Shown: in pieces, positions 20,478-20,669 of the stretch
How positions within the stretch are numbered: the first letter of the stretch is position 1
Layout of the letters: each line of letters begins with the position of its first letter
Origin: an uncultured Clostridia bacterium
GTDB taxonomy: Bacteria > Bacillota > Clostridia > Oscillospirales > Ruminococcaceae
Direction: 5' to 3'
Assembly (NCBI GenBank): GCA_947625455.1
Contig: CANQOJ010000015.1
Span: forward strand, 1 to 20,669
DNA length: 20,669 nt
Made by a program: the position numbers and the translations under genes
The notes under the pieces: model-generated
Told to the model about the DNA's origin: nothing
Database searches by the model: none
What the model saw: the letters and a program-made list of their open reading frames with translations, nothing else

Positions 20478-20669
20478 TCAGTGATGCTCCAGTGTCAATA
20501 TCAAAGGCTCGCCGCTTGTTATTGCGACAGTATGCTCGAAATGGCATGACAGACTGTTATCTGTTGTTACCACCGTCCATTTGTCGCCTAAAATCTTCAC
20601 TTTTCCGAAATGGGAATTTACCATAGGCTCAATTGCAATCGTCATTCCCGGCATAAGCCTCGGACCGTG
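20478..20669 (-). CDS. map: Methionine aminopeptidase type I, C-terminal part (runs off the window)
   Basis: Removes the initiator methionine from new proteins. Only the last 63 residues are here. They begin at the conserved PGMTIAIEPM, whose glutamate is a metal ligand, followed by WTVVTTDNSLSCHFEHTVAIT, in which the FEHT glutamate is another metal ligand. The usual SAQFEHT/SAHFEHT reads SCHFEHT. The C-terminus ends normally (LTLEHH). It is the first visible gene of the map-KOW-infA cluster, one base from the next gene. The upstream part lies outside the window. Confidence 0.95.
   Translation of the reverse strand, partial: HGPRLMPGMTIAIEPMVNSHFGKVKILGDKWTVVTTDNSLSCHFEHTVAITSGEPLILTLEHH

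Noticed and set aside
1..20669. tRNA or rRNA genes in the intergenic spaces
   Set aside because: I looked for cloverleaf arms with the GGTTCGANTCC-type T-loop and for rRNA conserved blocks in all gaps and saw none.

Overview
The window is a stretch of chromosome from a Gram-positive anaerobe of the class Clostridia, most likely the Oscillospirales (Ruminococcaceae-like). This rests on the map-KOW-infA-rpmJ-rpsM-rpsK-rpsD-rpoA-rplQ order, a Cys-free 'C-minus' S4, a THF-I riboswitch in front of a FolT-type ECF component, and AT-rich consensus promoters. The genus cannot be fixed from the sequence alone. Every convincing gene of this genome lies on the minus strand, so the biological reading order is from high to low coordinates.

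Reading in transcription order: 20669-16755 is the 3' part of a ribosomal protein/RNA polymerase operon, from the end of map through rplQ, with an interrupted stretch around rpsD and rpoA that holds leader hairpins. Between 16733 and 16225 sits a roughly 0.5 kb gene-free block of nested inverted repeats, flanked by two copies of the same hairpin. A consensus promoter at 16128-16156 then starts an eight-gene operon: RING/zinc-ribbon membrane protein, polytopic membrane protein, KtrB/TrkH, TrmN6-like methyltransferase, RsmI, a 57-aa membrane peptide, a YgjP-type metallopeptidase and a HAD phosphatase. pfkA follows with its own promoter. Next is folT, under a tetrahydrofolate riboswitch whose P4 loop carries a hairpin of the local interspersed-repeat family. 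proC and ppiB follow, translationally coupled and ending in a Rho-independent terminator (5152-5178). A strong promoter at 5032-5060 then starts an operon that begins with three apparent cell-envelope genes (polysaccharide deacetylase, bactofilin, membrane-anchored IseA-like protein) and runs without a visible break into the F-type ATP synthase genes atpZ-atpI-atpB-atpE.

The first ~62-70 bases do not belong with the rest. They are about 68% GC, encode the end of a PASTA domain on the plus strand, and replace the rest of atpE after residue 41. This looks like a chimeric join, probably an assembly artefact at a contig end.

The most notable features are the repeat families. Palindromes ending in CAGACTGT occur at 6603-6707, 7572-7615 and 16252-16706. 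A second module built on TAGAGGTTAG and a GCATTATCC hairpin occurs at 7687-7820 and 16349-16491. One palindrome extends the riboswitch P4 without breaking its core, one supplies the folT stop codon, and one separates the ribosomal operon from what appears to be its terminator.
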